This document shows positions 63,596-64,000 of a DNA stretch of 64,000 bases, piece after piece. The stretch is from assembly GCF_001957135.1 (NCBI RefSeq), contig NZ_MPHK01000005.1, positions 184,848-248,847 of the forward strand, in the 5' to 3' direction. The notes under the pieces were generated by a model. The model ran no database searches and was not told the origin of the DNA. It saw nothing but the letters and a program-made list of their open reading frames with translations. The first letter of the stretch is position 1; every line of letters starts with the position of its first letter. This DNA is from Shewanella sp. UCD-KL21 (GTDB taxonomy: Bacteria; Pseudomonadota; Gammaproteobacteria; Enterobacterales; Shewanellaceae). Made by a program: the position numbers and the translations under genes.

Positions 63596-64000
63596 ATGTC
63601 TACTATTAAAGTCATTGGAATCGATTTAGGCAAATCTTCTTTTCACCTTGTTGGGCATGATCACACTGGTCGTGAACAATTTCGTCAACACTTAAGCCGT
63701 TCAAAACTTATTCAATTTTTAGCGCAAACACCTCAAACCATGATAGCAATGGAATCATGTGGTGGTTCCCACTGGTTGGCAAGAAAATGCCAAGCCCTCG
63801 GTCATGAGGTTAAACTTATTCCCCCGCAGTACGTTAAGCCTTATGTTAAAACCAATAAAAATGATTACATCGATGCCGATGCGATAGCAGAAGCATGCAC
63901 AAGACCATCGATGCGCTTTGTTGGTGTTAAAACAGAATCAGCACAAGTCATTAGTGTTATTCAGCGAGTTCGCTCAAGTTATATCAAAGAGCGGACCGCG
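63596..64000 (+). CDS. IS110-family transposase (3' part beyond window)
   Basis: 135 codons are open from the ATG at 63596 to the window end. The N-terminal RuvC-like DEDD domain shows IGIDLGKSSFHLVG (first Asp), AMESCGGSHWLAR (Glu) and DYIDADAIAEA (Asp pair), with KLIPPQYVKPYVK between them, all characteristic of IS110 recombinases. AGAGG lies 10 nt upstream. These enzymes move the element with little or no target duplication; recent work shows guidance by an RNA encoded at the element's ends. Confidence 0.92.
   Translation, partial: MSTIKVIGIDLGKSSFHLVGHDHTGREQFRQHLSRSKLIQFLAQTPQTMIAMESCGGSHWLARKCQALGHEVKLIPPQYVKPYVKTNKNDYIDADAIAEACTRPSMRFVGVKTESAQVISVIQRVRSSYIKERTA

Overview
The window looks like a stretch of chromosome from a marine gammaproteobacterium, most probably Shewanella or a close relative. 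This rests on gene content and family resemblance recalled from knowledge; no database was searched. Supporting genes are a periplasmic pentahaem nitrite reductase (nrfA), an hcp-hcr pair, a GlyGly-CTERM M36 protease, a divergent metJ/metB-metL locus, and small families typical of Shewanella and Vibrio (DUF2956, DUF3012, DUF3859, DUF5062). The DNA is moderately AT-rich and nearly all genes are ordinary single-copy chromosomal genes. The only mobile element is an IS110-family transposase cut by the right edge.

Layout. 1-7.0 kb: a truncated winged-helix/STAND ATPase regulator, a small-molecule kinase-like protein, an MscS channel, a hidden remnant of an outer-membrane barrel gene, and a cold-shock/Excalibur fusion followed by an acetyltransferase. 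7.1-11.8 kb: exported M20 hydrolase, cyclophilin PpiB, an EcsC protein and an FG-GAP protein. 12.1-15.1 kb: hcp and hcr for nitrosative stress, with an FNR-like site upstream. 15.2-19.4 kb: small conserved proteins, the glutamate symporter GltS, a molbindin and an rRNA-type methyltransferase. 19.9-24.9 kb: a TPR-GGDEF gene broken by a frameshift and a stop, aroQ, arfB and small lipoproteins. 25.0-37.5 kb: the secreted M36 protease, nrfA behind a NarP-type heptamer pair, then a large duplicated surface lipoprotein paired with a TonB-dependent receptor. 37.8-45.2 kb: an unusual radical SAM protein, a lipoprotein, a frameshifted phosphatase-like gene, an aldo/keto reductase and a Mn-dependent pyrophosphatase. 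45.4-47.8 kb: a 787-residue fusion of cysteine desulfurase, ETHE1-like metallo-beta-lactamase and rhodanese. 48.1-58.3 kb: YhcH, patatin, LON-domain protein, RluA pseudouridine synthase, EAL phosphodiesterase, LpxR-like deacylase, a SDR/LysR divergent pair and a TraF-like barrel. 58.4-64 kb: TauE-like permease, metJ, metB-metL, and the IS110 transposase.

How the genes fit together. NrfA, Hcp and Hcr form a nitrite/ammonification and nitrosative-stress set. MetJ controls metB-metL through met boxes in their shared intergenic region. The lipoprotein and TonB receptor probably act on one unknown substrate at the cell surface. The fused enzyme could release sulfur from cysteine as persulfide, oxidise it and transfer it within one polypeptide.

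A second theme is short tandem repeats. At least seven tracts with different units (6, 10, 12, 12, 12, 13 and 20 bp) occur, two of them inside genes, along with two frame-disrupted genes and two remnants of outer-membrane protein genes. I see no CRISPR array, prophage, tRNA or rRNA. No wholly new multi-gene system is evident; the strongest candidates for follow-up are the triple-domain sulfur enzyme and the lipoprotein/TonB receptor pair.
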